Assembly (NCBI RefSeq): GCF_017948485.1
Contig: NZ_JAFFSX010000024.1
Location: 124,001-188,000 of the forward strand
Source: Streptomyces sp. GESEQ-35
GTDB lineage: Bacteria; Actinomycetota; Actinomycetes; Streptomycetales; Streptomycetaceae
Length of the DNA stretch: 64,000 bases
Direction of reading: 5' to 3'
Under the pieces are notes generated by a model. The model worked only from the letters and a program-made list of their open reading frames with translations. It was not told the DNA's origin and ran no database searches. Position numbers and translations under genes: made by a program. This document shows positions 32,734-41,010 of the stretch, one piece after another (within the stretch, counting starts at the first letter, position 1; every line of letters begins with the position of its first letter).

Positions 32734-33888
32734 TCAGGCGGGCGCGGCGGCGAGGCGGGCGGGGTCGAACAGGCCGATGGGGTGCTCGGTGGTGCCGGTC
32801 AGGGCCAGGTCGGCGAGGATCTCCCCGACCACGGGCACGAACTTGAAGCCGTGCCCGGAGAAACCACAGGCCACGCTGACCGACTCCGGGTGCTCGGGGT
32901 GGCGGGCGATCACGAAGTGCTCGTCCGGAGTGGTGGAGTACATGCAGGTCGCGGCCTTGAGGAAGGTGCCGGGCAGATCGGGGATACAGCCGGCCAGGTG
33001 GTCGGCCATCGCCCGGATCTCGTGCTCGTGCACCGTCCGGTCGATGGTCTCCGGGGTGGTGACCGTGCCCTGGCGGAAGAAGGCGACCTTCGCGCCGAGG
33101 CCGGGGCCGTCGATGGCCGGGAAGCCGTACACCTGGACGCCTGCCGCGTCCTCCCAGATGTAGACCGGGTGGTTCTCGGGGAGGAAGGGCTCGACGCCGG
33201 TCCCCGGCTGGAACCAGTACATGATCTGCCGCTCGATCGTGAACGGCACCCCGAGATCGGTGAGCAGCTGCGGCGCCCACGCGCCCGGGCAGATCACCAA
33301 CTGGCCCGCGGTGTAGGTGTTCTCGGCGGTGTGCACGCGGACGCCGTCCCGGTACGGCTCCCAGCGCGTCATCGGCTCCTCGAAGTGCAGGTCGGCGCCC
33401 TGCCGGGTGGCCAGCTGGAGATGGGCGGCGACCATGTTCTCGGGCCGCACCAGACCGGCCTTCGTCTCGTACAGCGCGATGTCGTCGTGCTTCGGCGTGA
33501 GCGTCGGGAAGCGGCGGCGGATCTCCTTCGCGTCCAGCATCTCGTGCGGCAGGTCCCACTGGAGGGCCGAGCGCAGTGAACCGGAGACGGTCAGGGAGTC
33601 GGGCGGTCCGATCATGACGCCCCCGCACAGGGTGGCGACGTCCCGGTCGGTGGCCCGCTCCAGGTCGTCGTACAGCTCGTAGGCGCGCAGCAGCAGCGGA
33701 ACGTACGCCGGGTCCTCGAAGTACGACTGGCGGGTGACCCGCGAACCACCGTGGCTGGAGCCGCGGTTGTGCACGGGGCCGAACTTCTCCAGGCCGAGGA
33801 CGCGGGCGCCACGCGCGGAGAGGTGGTGGGCGGCCGCACTGCCCATGCCGCCGAGACCGATGACGATGACGTCATACGTGGGGGACAT
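32734..33888 (-). CDS. solA: Monomeric sarcosine oxidase-type flavoenzyme
   Basis: 384 aa FAD-dependent amine oxidase. The dinucleotide motif VIGLGGMGSAAAHHL is at residues 9-23, and C315 in ATCMYSTTPDEHFVI is at the position of the covalent flavin cysteine in monomeric sarcosine oxidase. The catalytic product set would be glycine, formaldehyde and H2O2. The HGGSRVTRQSYFEDP block is also typical of the MSOX/MTOX family. The gene lies 9 bp after the dimethylglycine dehydrogenase gene and before gbcA. N-methyltryptophan oxidase is the annotation alternative; sarcosine suits the operon. Confidence 0.87.
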   Translation of the reverse strand: MSPTYDVIVIGLGGMGSAAAHHLSARGARVLGLEKFGPVHNRGSSHGGSRVTRQSYFEDPAYVPLLLRAYELYDDLERATDRDVATLCGGVMIGPPDSLTVSGSLRSALQWDLPHEMLDAKEIRRRFPTLTPKHDDIALYETKAGLVRPENMVAAHLQLATRQGADLHFEEPMTRWEPYRDGVRVHTAENTYTAGQLVICPGAWAPQLLTDLGVPFTIERQIMYWFQPGTGVEPFLPENHPVYIWEDAAGVQVYGFPAIDGPGLGAKVAFFRQGTVTTPETIDRTVHEHEIRAMADHLAGCIPDLPGTFLKAATCMYSTTPDEHFVIARHPEHPESVSVACGFSGHGFKFVPVVGEILADLALTGTTEHPIGLFDPARLAAAPA

Positions 33889-33897
33889 ACGCGTCTC

Positions 33898-36342
33898 CTA
33901 GCGGCGGATGCGGGTCATCTTCGGGTCGAACAGGGGCTCTTCGGCGACGGTCGCCGGGACCTTCTCGCCGAAGTACTCGATGTGCACGGCCGCCCCGGTG
34001 GCCAGCACCGGCAGCCAGGCGTAGGCGATACAGCGGCCGAGGGTGTAGCCGTACGACGCACTGGTCACGTAGCCGGCGGGGGCGCCGTCGACGTACACGG
34101 GCTCCTTGCCGAGGACGACGGCTGCCGGGTCGTCGAGGAGGAGGGGGGTGAGTTTGCGGGTGATGTCCTGGGTTTCGAGCGCCTCGCGGCCCACGAACAC
34201 CTTGTCCCTGCGCACCGCGAAGCCGACCCCTGCCTCGTACGGGTTGTGCTCGTCGGTCATGTCGGTGCCCCAGGCGCGGTATCCCTTCTCCAGGCGCAGC
34301 GAGTTGAAGGCCGAGCGCCCGGCCGCGATCACGCCGTGCTCCTGGCCCGCCTCCCACAGCGTGTCCCAGAGCCTTAGCCCCAGGTCGGCGGTGGTGTACA
34401 GCTCCCAGCCGAGCTCACCGACGTAACTCAGACGCATCGCCGTCACCGGGACATGGCCGATGTACGTCTCCTTCGCGCGGAAGTAGCCGAAGGCCTCGTG
34501 CGAGAAGTCGTCGCGGGTGAGCGGCTGGACGAGGTCACGGGCCAGGGGGCCCCAGACGCCGATGCAGCAGGTTCCGGACGTGATGTCCTTGGTGTGTACG
34601 TCCCCGGGCGCGTGCCTGAGGAGCCAGTCCAGGTCCGCGGGGGAGTTGGCGCCCACCTGGAAGCGGTCGGGGGCGAGGCGGGCCACGGTGAGGTCGGAGC
34701 GGATGCCGCCCTTCTCGTCGAGGAGGAGGGTGTAGGTGACCGCGCCGGGCTTCTTGCGAAGGTTGTTGGTGGTCATGCGGTGCAGGAAGTCGAGGGCGCC
34801 GGGACCGGTGACTTCCAGGCGGCGCAGCGGCGTCATGTCGTACAGGGCGACCCTTTCGCGCGTCGCCTTCGCTTCCGCCGCCGCGACGGGAGACCAGAAG
34901 CGGGCCGACCAGGCGTCACGTTCGGGGAGTTCCAGTGCGTCGGCCAGGGGCGCGTTCGCCTCGTACCAGTGCGGGCGCTCCCAGCCACCGCCCTCCAGGA
35001 AGTACGCGCCGAGCTGCTGCTGGCGGGCGTAGAAGGGGCTGACGCGGAGGGGGCGGGGCTGCTCCATCGGCTGAAGCGGGTGGAGGACGTCGTACACCTC
35101 GACGAACTGCTGCGAACCGCGTTCCCGGACGTACGACGGTGAGCGCTGCGCCTCCTCGAAACGCGTGAGGTCGCACTCGTGCAGGTCGAGGGAGGGCCGC
35201 CCGTCGACCATCCACTCGGCGACGGCCCTGGCCACGCCGGCGGAGTGCGTGACCCAGACGGCCTCCGCCAGCCAGAAGCCTCTCAGCGTGCGGGACTCGC
35301 CCAGGACGGGCATGCCGTCCGGGGTGAAGGAGAAGACGCCGTTGAAGCCCTCCTCGATCTCCGTCTCGCGCAGAGCGGGCAGCAGCCATCGGCAGTCGTG
35401 CCAGCTCGGCGCCCAGTCCTCCTCGGTAAAGGGGTAGGAGGAGGGCATGTCCATGTCCTGCGCGCGGGCCTCGTCGTACGGCAGGACCGCGTACGGGTCG
35501 ACGGGCAGCGGCTTGTGGGCGTAGGAGCCGATGCCGATGCGGTCGGTGTGCTCGCGGAAGTAGAGGTCGCGGTCCTGGAAGCGGAGGATGGGCTTCGATG
35601 CCTCGGTGGTCGCTTCTTCGAGTTCGCGGAGCGGCTTGGTTTTCGCGTACTGGTGGGCGAGCGGTTGCAGAGGTACGTCCACTCCGGCCATACGGCCGAT
35701 CACCGGGCCCCAGAAACCGGCGGCGGAGACGACATGGTCGGCGGGGAAGGTGCCCTGATCGGTGACTACGCCTGTGACGCGGCCGTTCTCCTTCTCGATA
35801 CCGGTGACCGTGTGGCGGTCCAGGAAGCGGGCGCCCCTTTCGGTGGCCCGTTCCATCTGGGCGCGGGCCGCGAGCAGGGCGCGGGCCAGGCCGTCGTCGG
35901 GGGTGTGGAAGCCGCCTAGGACCACCGACTCGTCGATGAGCGGCCACAGTTCCTTGCAGCGAGCCGCGGTGACCACCTCGCCGCGGATGCCCCAGGAGGC
36001 GGCGTAACCGGCCTTGCGGTGCAGGTCGGTGAGGCGTTCGGGGGTCGTGGCCAGCTCCAGGCCGCCTACCTGGTTGAAGCAGGAGACGCCGTCGACTTCC
36101 AGCGAGCCGAACTTCTCGACCGTGTACTTCGCGAACTCGGCGAGTGTCCTGGACGGGCTGGTCTGGAAGACGAGGCCGGGCGCGTGCGAGGTCGAGCCGC
36201 CGGGCGCGGGCAGCGGGCCCTGTTCGAGGACGGTGACATCGGTCCAGCCGCGGGCGGTCAACTCGTCGGCGAGCGAGCAGCCGACGATGCCGGCGCCTAC
36301 GACGACCACGCGGGGGGACTGGTTTTCGGGCGTGCTGGACAT
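33898..36342 (-). CDS. Dimethylglycine dehydrogenase/oxidase (FAD-GcvT fusion)
   Basis: 814 aa. A DAO-type FAD domain (VVVVGAGIVGCSLADEL, residues 12-28) has H53 in TSHAPGLV, the position of the covalently flavinylated His. The second half (about 430-800) is a GcvT/folate-binding aminomethyl domain (MTTNNLRKKPGAVTYTLLLDEKGG; GELGWELY). Such enzymes demethylate dimethylglycine, or sarcosine, and can pass the one-carbon unit to tetrahydrofolate. In this operon it would perform the dimethylglycine to sarcosine step. Length is normal. There are 49 bp between it and the upstream MBL gene. Confidence 0.88.
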   Translation of the reverse strand: MSSTPENQSPRVVVVGAGIVGCSLADELTARGWTDVTVLEQGPLPAPGGSTSHAPGLVFQTSPSRTLAEFAKYTVEKFGSLEVDGVSCFNQVGGLELATTPERLTDLHRKAGYAASWGIRGEVVTAARCKELWPLIDESVVLGGFHTPDDGLARALLAARAQMERATERGARFLDRHTVTGIEKENGRVTGVVTDQGTFPADHVVSAAGFWGPVIGRMAGVDVPLQPLAHQYAKTKPLRELEEATTEASKPILRFQDRDLYFREHTDRIGIGSYAHKPLPVDPYAVLPYDEARAQDMDMPSSYPFTEEDWAPSWHDCRWLLPALRETEIEEGFNGVFSFTPDGMPVLGESRTLRGFWLAEAVWVTHSAGVARAVAEWMVDGRPSLDLHECDLTRFEEAQRSPSYVRERGSQQFVEVYDVLHPLQPMEQPRPLRVSPFYARQQQLGAYFLEGGGWERPHWYEANAPLADALELPERDAWSARFWSPVAAAEAKATRERVALYDMTPLRRLEVTGPGALDFLHRMTTNNLRKKPGAVTYTLLLDEKGGIRSDLTVARLAPDRFQVGANSPADLDWLLRHAPGDVHTKDITSGTCCIGVWGPLARDLVQPLTRDDFSHEAFGYFRAKETYIGHVPVTAMRLSYVGELGWELYTTADLGLRLWDTLWEAGQEHGVIAAGRSAFNSLRLEKGYRAWGTDMTDEHNPYEAGVGFAVRRDKVFVGREALETQDITRKLTPLLLDDPAAVVLGKEPVYVDGAPAGYVTSASYGYTLGRCIAYAWLPVLATGAAVHIEYFGEKVPATVAEEPLFDPKMTRIRR

Positions 36343-36391
36343 GCCCCTCCTTGCCGGGGTGGGGGTGAACGCGCTTATGGGGTGACCCTGC

Positions 36392-37009
36392 TCAGGGGGT
36401 GGGGACGTTCGGCCGCTCGGCGGCGATCGTCGTGTTCTGGCCGTGTCCGGTGTGGACGACCGTGTCGCCGGGCAGCGTGAGCAGCCGGTTGCGGACGGAC
36501 GCCTCGATGGTGGGGCGGTCCGAGTAGGAGCGGCCGGTGGCCCCAGGGCCGCCGTGGAAGAGGGTGTCGCCGGTGAAGACGGCGTTGAGGAACGGGGCGT
36601 AGAGGGAGCAACTGCCCCAGGTGTGGCCGGGGTTGTGGATGACCTGTAGTTCGATTCCGGCGACCGTGAGGATCCGGCCGTCGGTGAGGTCGCCGTCCGG
36701 CTTGCGGGCGGGGTGTGTGTGGGACCAGAGCTCGAAGTCGTCGGGGTGGAGGAGCACGGGCGCGCCGGTGAGAACGGAGAGTTCGGCGGCCGCGTCGATG
36801 TGGTCGTCGTGGGCGTGCGTGCAGACGATGGCGGTGACGTGTCGGCCTGCTACGGCCTCGTGGATCACCCGGGCGTCGTGAGGAGCGTCGACGATCAGCA
36901 CCTCCTCGTCGTCGCCCACGAGCCAGACGTTGTTGTCGACGTCGAACGTGTCGCCGTCGAGGCTGAAGGTGCCCTTCGTGACGACCCGGTCCACGCGGAC
37001 GCTGCTCAC
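36392..37009 (-). CDS. Metallo-beta-lactamase-fold hydrolase, formaldehyde pathway
   Basis: 205 aa MBL-fold protein with the metal motif THAHDDHID, then HNPGHTWGS and the Asp of FTGDTLF, all intact. It resembles glyoxalase-II-like thioesterases found next to mycothiol-dependent formaldehyde dehydrogenase. The probable role is hydrolysis of S-formylmycothiol to formate and mycothiol. GTG 37009 overlaps the stop of the dehydrogenase gene, so the two are coupled. The precise substrate is inferred from this coupling. Confidence 0.85.
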   Translation of the reverse strand: MSSVRVDRVVTKGTFSLDGDTFDVDNNVWLVGDDEEVLIVDAPHDARVIHEAVAGRHVTAIVCTHAHDDHIDAAAELSVLTGAPVLLHPDDFELWSHTHPARKPDGDLTDGRILTVAGIELQVIHNPGHTWGSCSLYAPFLNAVFTGDTLFHGGPGATGRSYSDRPTIEASVRNRLLTLPGDTVVHTGHGQNTTIAAERPNVPTP

Positions 37010-38091
37010 AGGACCACCACCGAGCGGAGGACCTCGCCGTGGTGCATCTTGGCGAACGCCCGCTCCACCTGGTCGAGCGCGATGGTCTCCGTGACGAAGG
37101 CGTTGAGGTCGAGCAGCCCGTACAGGTACTGGTCGATGAGGAACGGGAAGTCGCGGCTCGGCAGACAGTCCCCGTACCAGGACGACTTGATCGCGCCGCC
37201 GCGCGAGAACACGTCGATCAGGGGGAGTTCGACCTTCATCTCGGGGGAGGGGACGCCGACCTGGACCAGCGTGCCTGCGTGGTCGCGCATGTAGAAGGCC
37301 TGTGTGAAGGTCTCCGGTCGGCCTACGGCGTCGATCGCGATGTCCACGCCGAAGCCGTCGGTGAGCTCGCGGACCGCCTCGACCGGGTCCGTGCCACGGG
37401 AGTTGACGGTGTGCGTGGCGCCGAACCTCTCGGCCTGGTCGAGCTTCTTGTCGTCGATGTCGACGGCGATGACCTTCATGGCGCCGTTGAGGCAGGCGCC
37501 CGCGATCGCCGCGTTGCCGACGCCACCGCAGCCGATCACGGCCACCGAGTCGCCGCGCCCGACGTTGCCGGTGTTGACGGCGGCGCCGTAGCCGGCCATC
37601 ACCCCGCAGCCGATGAGCCCCGCCGCTTCGGGGCGGGCGGCCGGGTTGATCTTCACCGCCTGGCCCGCCGCGACCAGGGTTTTCTCGGCGAAGGCGCCGA
37701 TACCGAGCGCGTTGGAGAGCGGAGTGCCGTCGAGCAGCGTCATCGGCTGGGCGGCGTTGCGGGAGTCGAAGCAGTACCAAGGTCGGCCGCGGCGACAGGA
37801 GCGGCAGGAGCCACAGGGAGCGCGCCAGGCCAGGATCACGTAGTCGCCGGGCTCGAGGTCGGTCACGCCGGCGCCGACCGCCTCGATCGTGCCGGCCGCC
37901 TCATGGCCCAGCAGAAACGGGAACTCGTCGTTGATCGCGCCCTCGCGGTAGTGCAGATCAGTGTGGCAGACCCCGCAGGCCTGCACGTTCACCAGCACCT
38001 CACCCGGCCCCGGATCGGGGACCACGATCGTCTGCACCTCGACCGGTGCGCCCTTCTTCACAGCGACTACGGCACGGACCTCGTGTGGCAC
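37006..38091 (-). CDS. mscR: S-(hydroxymethyl)mycothiol dehydrogenase
   Basis: 361 aa zinc-dependent alcohol dehydrogenase. Catalytic zinc residues are in ACGVCHTD and GHEAAG; the structural zinc cysteines are in CGSCRSCRRGRPWYC; the NAD motif is VIGCGGVGNAA. The SSWYGDCLPSRDFP stretch and 361-residue length match mycothiol-dependent formaldehyde dehydrogenases. The enzyme oxidises the adduct of mycothiol and formaldehyde to S-formylmycothiol. GTG 38091 (AGAGGAG 7 nt upstream) was chosen over TTG 38097. It is the first gene of the operon, so formaldehyde removal is made together with the three demethylases that release it. Confidence 0.92.
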   Translation of the reverse strand: MPHEVRAVVAVKKGAPVEVQTIVVPDPGPGEVLVNVQACGVCHTDLHYREGAINDEFPFLLGHEAAGTIEAVGAGVTDLEPGDYVILAWRAPCGSCRSCRRGRPWYCFDSRNAAQPMTLLDGTPLSNALGIGAFAEKTLVAAGQAVKINPAARPEAAGLIGCGVMAGYGAAVNTGNVGRGDSVAVIGCGGVGNAAIAGACLNGAMKVIAVDIDDKKLDQAERFGATHTVNSRGTDPVEAVRELTDGFGVDIAIDAVGRPETFTQAFYMRDHAGTLVQVGVPSPEMKVELPLIDVFSRGGAIKSSWYGDCLPSRDFPFLIDQYLYGLLDLNAFVTETIALDQVERAFAKMHHGEVLRSVVVL

Positions 38092-38108
38092 GACCAAGCT
38101 CCTCTGCT

Positions 38109-38174
38109 GTTGCGCAATGCACGATGGGTTGCGCTATGAGGAACATAGTGAGAATGCCGTCAGGGGGCCGTCAA
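38109..38174 (-). promoter_or_regulatory. Promoter and IclR-type operator of the choline/betaine operon
   Basis: On the minus strand TTGACG (38174-38169), an 18-nt spacer and CACTAT (38150-38145) form a clear promoter. Just downstream lies TGTTCCTCATAGCGC (38145-38131). On the plus strand GTTGCGC[A/T]ATG occurs twice, at 38109-38119 and 38128-38138, 19 bp apart. The 15-mer matches the site at 39217-39231 in 13 of 15 positions. The neighbouring IclR protein is the likely ligand-controlled regulator. Confidence 0.7.
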
Positions 38175-38233
38175 GAGGTGAGGGTTAATCCTTGGCAAAA
38201 GGAACTGGCCGGACGAAATCTGCCGGACACACA

Positions 38234-38270
38234 GCAGGGCGGGACCAGGAGTCTCCTGGTCCCGCCCTGC
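38234..38270. terminator. Terminator of the IclR gene
   Basis: A perfect 17-bp inverted repeat (38234-38250 with 38254-38270, GCAGGGCGGGACCAGGA) with a 3-nt loop, 24 bp beyond the IclR stop codon on the minus strand. It isolates the operon promoter from read-through. Confidence 0.85.
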
Positions 38271-38293
38271 CTCGATCGTCTACGCGGGCTCCG

Positions 38294-39133
38294 TCAGAAG
38301 CCGTATCCCATACGACGGGACAGGTCGGCCCCCGCCGCCACCGTCCGCTTGGCCAGCTCCGGCAGCCGATCGCTGCTCAGCCGGTACACCGGACCCGACA
38401 CGCTGATCGCCGCGATCACCTTGCCGTCGTGCGCCCGGATCGGGGCGGCCGCGGCAGCCAGGCCCAGCTCCAGCTCCTCGACGGCCACGCAGAACCCCTG
38501 CTCGACCGCGGCCTCCAGCTCGCCGCGCAGTGCGGACGTGCCGGTGATCGTGCGCTCCGTGAAACGCGGGAGCGAGCGGGCCAGCAGGCCCTCGCGCAGG
38601 GTGAGCGGCAGGTGCGCGAGCAGCACCTTGCCGCTCGACGTGGCGTGCAGCGGTGTGCGGCGGCCCAGCCAGTTCTGGGCCGTCACGGACGCGGTGCCGC
38701 GGGCCTGCATGATGTTGACCGCCGCGTCCTCGTCCAGGACCGCGATGTTGACCGTCTCGCCCAGCTCGTCGGCGAGATCCCGGCAGACCGGAACGCCCTC
38801 CTGCGAGACGTCCAGACGCACTGCCGCCGCCCCCGCGAGGCGCAGTACGCCGGCGCCCAGGTAGTACTTGCCGCGGTCCTTCGCCTGGGCCACCAGGCCG
38901 CGGTTCTCCAGGACGCCGAGCAGCCGGAACGCGGTGGACTTGTGTACGTCCAGCTCGTCGGCGATCTCGGTGACGCCCACCTCGCCGTGCCGGGCGAGGA
39001 TCTCCAGCACGCTCACGGCGCGGTCCACCGACTGCACGCCGCCCGCCCCGCCCCGGCCGCTCTGCTTCTCAGTGATGTCGGCGCTCCCGGCGGTCTCCTC
39101 GGTACGGTCGGACTGCTTCTGCGTGCGGGTCAT
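38294..39133 (-). CDS. IclR-family regulator of the betaine operon
   Basis: 279 aa from ATG 39133. After a 35-residue polar N-terminal extension there is an IclR winged helix (SVDRAVSVLEILARHGEVGVTEIADELDV...STAFRLLGVLENRGLV) and a C-terminal effector domain (TSSGKVLLAHLP; ISVSGPVYRL). It sits between the choline/betaine operon and the ferredoxin/reductase genes, both of which carry the same operator-like sequence at their promoters. The effector is likely glycine betaine or a product. Start at the internal Met was preferred because 31 residues upstream are not IclR-like. Confidence 0.9.
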   Translation of the reverse strand: MTRTQKQSDRTEETAGSADITEKQSGRGGAGGVQSVDRAVSVLEILARHGEVGVTEIADELDVHKSTAFRLLGVLENRGLVAQAKDRGKYYLGAGVLRLAGAAAVRLDVSQEGVPVCRDLADELGETVNIAVLDEDAAVNIMQARGTASVTAQNWLGRRTPLHATSSGKVLLAHLPLTLREGLLARSLPRFTERTITGTSALRGELEAAVEQGFCVAVEELELGLAAAAAPIRAHDGKVIAAISVSGPVYRLSSDRLPELAKRTVAAGADLSRRMGYGF

Positions 39134-39187
39134 GGCTGAACTCTCACCACCTTGCGGCCCTGTTTGGACCGCATCTGCGGGAAACCC

Positions 39188-39231
39188 TTGACGTGACGGT
39201 CGTCCCGCCCGGATTCTGTTGCGCATAGCGC
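39188..39231 (+). promoter_or_regulatory. Promoter and IclR-type operator of the ferredoxin/reductase genes
   Basis: TTGACG (39188-39193), 18-nt spacer and GATTCT (39212-39217) read towards the ferredoxin gene. The operator-like TGTTGCGCATAGCGC (39217-39231) begins at the end of the -10 box, the same placement as at the choline operon promoter. The predicted leader before GTG 39423 is about 200 nt. Confidence 0.62.
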
Positions 39232-39273
39232 TTGCTCGTGCGCCATACGAAACTTCATGTTACCGAAGCGTCC

Positions 39274-39394
39274 GGTCCCCGGAAGGGGTCCGAACTGTCC
39301 GGACCCCCCGAGGGTCCGGCACCGCTGACCTCCTGACTGTCGGACCAACGAAGGTCCGCACTCCCTACCTGCCTGGACCAAGTCGGTCCGGACC
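39274..39394 (+). repeat. Array of GGACC/GGTCC hairpins in ferredoxin leader
   Basis: Four short hairpins built from the same GGACC/GGTCC stem: 39274-39291 (with a T-T mismatch), 39299-39319 (8 bp), 39341-39358 (6 bp) and 39375-39389 (5 bp). The palindrome GGTCCGGACC follows at 39385-39394. They lie in the predicted 5' leader upstream of the ferredoxin ribosome site. Confidence 0.55.
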
Positions 39395-39422
39395 TCAGTG
39401 TCCCGGACCGAGAGGGGGGCCC

Positions 39423-39746
39423 GTGATTCCCGTCTGCCGCCTCGAAGACATCCCCGAGGGCGAGTCCGTCCGTCTTGAGACGTCACCGCCCATCGCCGTG
39501 TTCCACACCGAAGACGGCGAGTTGTACGCCATCGACGACACCTGCACCCACCAGGACGCCTCACTCTCCGAGGGCTGGTTGGAGGGTTGCCTGGTCGAAT
39601 GCCCGCTGCACGCCGCTTCATTCGATCTCCGTACCGGCCAACCGACCTGCCTCCCGGCCCGGCGCGCCGTGCGCACGCACAGCGTCACCGTCGACGACGG
39701 CGTGGTCCATGTCCATATCGCCGTGGAGGAGGGCACCGCCGCATGA
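39423..39746 (+). CDS. Rieske-type [2Fe-2S] ferredoxin
   Basis: 107 aa. Cluster ligands C41, H43, C60 and H63 (CTHQDA...CPLHAASF) place it with dioxygenase-type Rieske ferredoxins. It carries electrons from a flavin reductase to a terminal oxygenase. The adjacent reductase and the only oxygenase in reach, the betaine monooxygenase, imply a three-component demethylase. GTG 39423 follows a strong GAGAGGGGGG. The reductase starts 70 bp downstream. Confidence 0.88.
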   Translation: MIPVCRLEDIPEGESVRLETSPPIAVFHTEDGELYAIDDTCTHQDASLSEGWLEGCLVECPLHAASFDLRTGQPTCLPARRAVRTHSVTVDDGVVHVHIAVEEGTAA

Positions 39747-39816
39747 ACGCCCTGACACGGTGGGACGCGGCGGCGGGGGGCGTGGGTGCCGTGGGTGGAG
39801 AGAGGAGCCGTGCCGT

Positions 39817-41010
39817 ATGAGGACCGTGACCGTCGTCGGTGCCTCGCTCTCCGGGCTGTACGCCGCCCGGGAGCTGCGCGCCCAGGGGTTCGACGGGCGA
39901 CTGGTGATCGTCGGTGACGAGCCCCACCGCCCGTACGACCGGCCGCCTCTGTCCAAGGACTTCCTCACCGGCGGTGCCGACGAGGACCGACTCGCCCTCA
40001 CCGACGCCGAGGAGACCGCCGAACTCGACGCCGAGTGGCTTCTCGGCGTCCGTGCCCGAGGGCTCGACGCCCGCGGCCGTACCGTGCTGCTCGACGGCGG
40101 CCGGACGGTGTCCACCGACGGTGTCGTCATCGCCACCGGCGCCTCGGCCCGCCGCCTCCCGGGCGACACCCTCGCCGGGGTGCACACCCTGCGCACCCTC
40201 GACGACGCCCGTGCCCTGCGTGCCGAACTCAGCCGCGGCCCACGCCGAGTCGTCGTCATCGGCGGCGGCTTCATCGGTGCCGAGACCGCGTCCTCGTGCG
40301 CCGGCCTCGGCCACACCGTCACCGTCGTCGAGGCCGCCCCGCTGCCGCTCGTGCCCCAACTCGGCGCCGAGATGGCCTCCGTGTGCGCCACGCTGCACCG
40401 GCGTGGCGGCGTCGACCTGGTCACCGGCACCGGTGTGGCCGGGCTGCACGGCACCGTCTCGGTCACCGGCGTGGAGCTCTCCGACGGCCGTACCCTGCCC
40501 GCCGATGTCGTGATCGTCGGCATCGGCGCCGTCCCCAACACGGGCTGGCTGGCGGGCTCGACGCTCGCCCTGCACGACGGCGTCCTGTGCGACGACGGCT
40601 GTGCGACCGCGCTGCCGCAGGTGGTCGCCGTCGGCGATGTCGCCCGCGTCGGCGGATCCCGCGCCGAGCACTGGACGTCCGCGACGGAGCAGCCCAAGGT
40701 CGCCGTGGCCAACCTGCTCGCCGGACGCACCGTGCAGAGCGTGCGGTCCGTGCCGTACTTCTGGTCGGACCAGTACGGCGCACGCATCCAGTTCGCCGGC
40801 CGGCGTCAGGACGGGGACACGGTCCGGCTCGCCGAGGGCGAACTGGCCGACGGCGCACCGGCCGAGGGCGGCTTCCTGGCGCTGTACGAGCGGGACGGCC
40901 ATGCGACCGCGGTGCTCTCCGTGGACCGGCCGCGCCCCTTCATGCGGGCGCGACGGGAACTCGTACGCGGCGCACGAGGGGAGAACCGGCCACAGCCGGC
41001 CGCGCTCTGA
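39817..41010 (+). CDS. FAD-dependent ferredoxin reductase
   Basis: 397 aa. An FAD motif near the N-terminus (VVGASLSGLYAARELRAQGF), the RPYDRPPLSKDFL block, an NAD(P) motif (VVVIGGGFIGAETASSCAGLG) and a C-terminal reductase domain (VPYFWSDQYGARIQFAG) are typical of the BphA4/rubredoxin-reductase family. It would reduce the upstream Rieske ferredoxin using NAD(P)H. ATG 39817 is preceded by AGAGGAG. The longer open frame from 39475 overlaps the ferredoxin gene out of frame and was rejected. Confidence 0.9.
   Translation: MRTVTVVGASLSGLYAARELRAQGFDGRLVIVGDEPHRPYDRPPLSKDFLTGGADEDRLALTDAEETAELDAEWLLGVRARGLDARGRTVLLDGGRTVSTDGVVIATGASARRLPGDTLAGVHTLRTLDDARALRAELSRGPRRVVVIGGGFIGAETASSCAGLGHTVTVVEAAPLPLVPQLGAEMASVCATLHRRGGVDLVTGTGVAGLHGTVSVTGVELSDGRTLPADVVIVGIGAVPNTGWLAGSTLALHDGVLCDDGCATALPQVVAVGDVARVGGSRAEHWTSATEQPKVAVANLLAGRTVQSVRSVPYFWSDQYGARIQFAGRRQDGDTVRLAEGELADGAPAEGGFLALYERDGHATAVLSVDRPRPFMRARRELVRGARGENRPQPAAL

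Noticed and set aside
31580..33628. 682-codon extension of the Rieske oxygenase
   Set aside because: The extra N-terminal part is a frame over the sarcosine oxidase gene; GTG 32722 with GAGGAG fits the family length.
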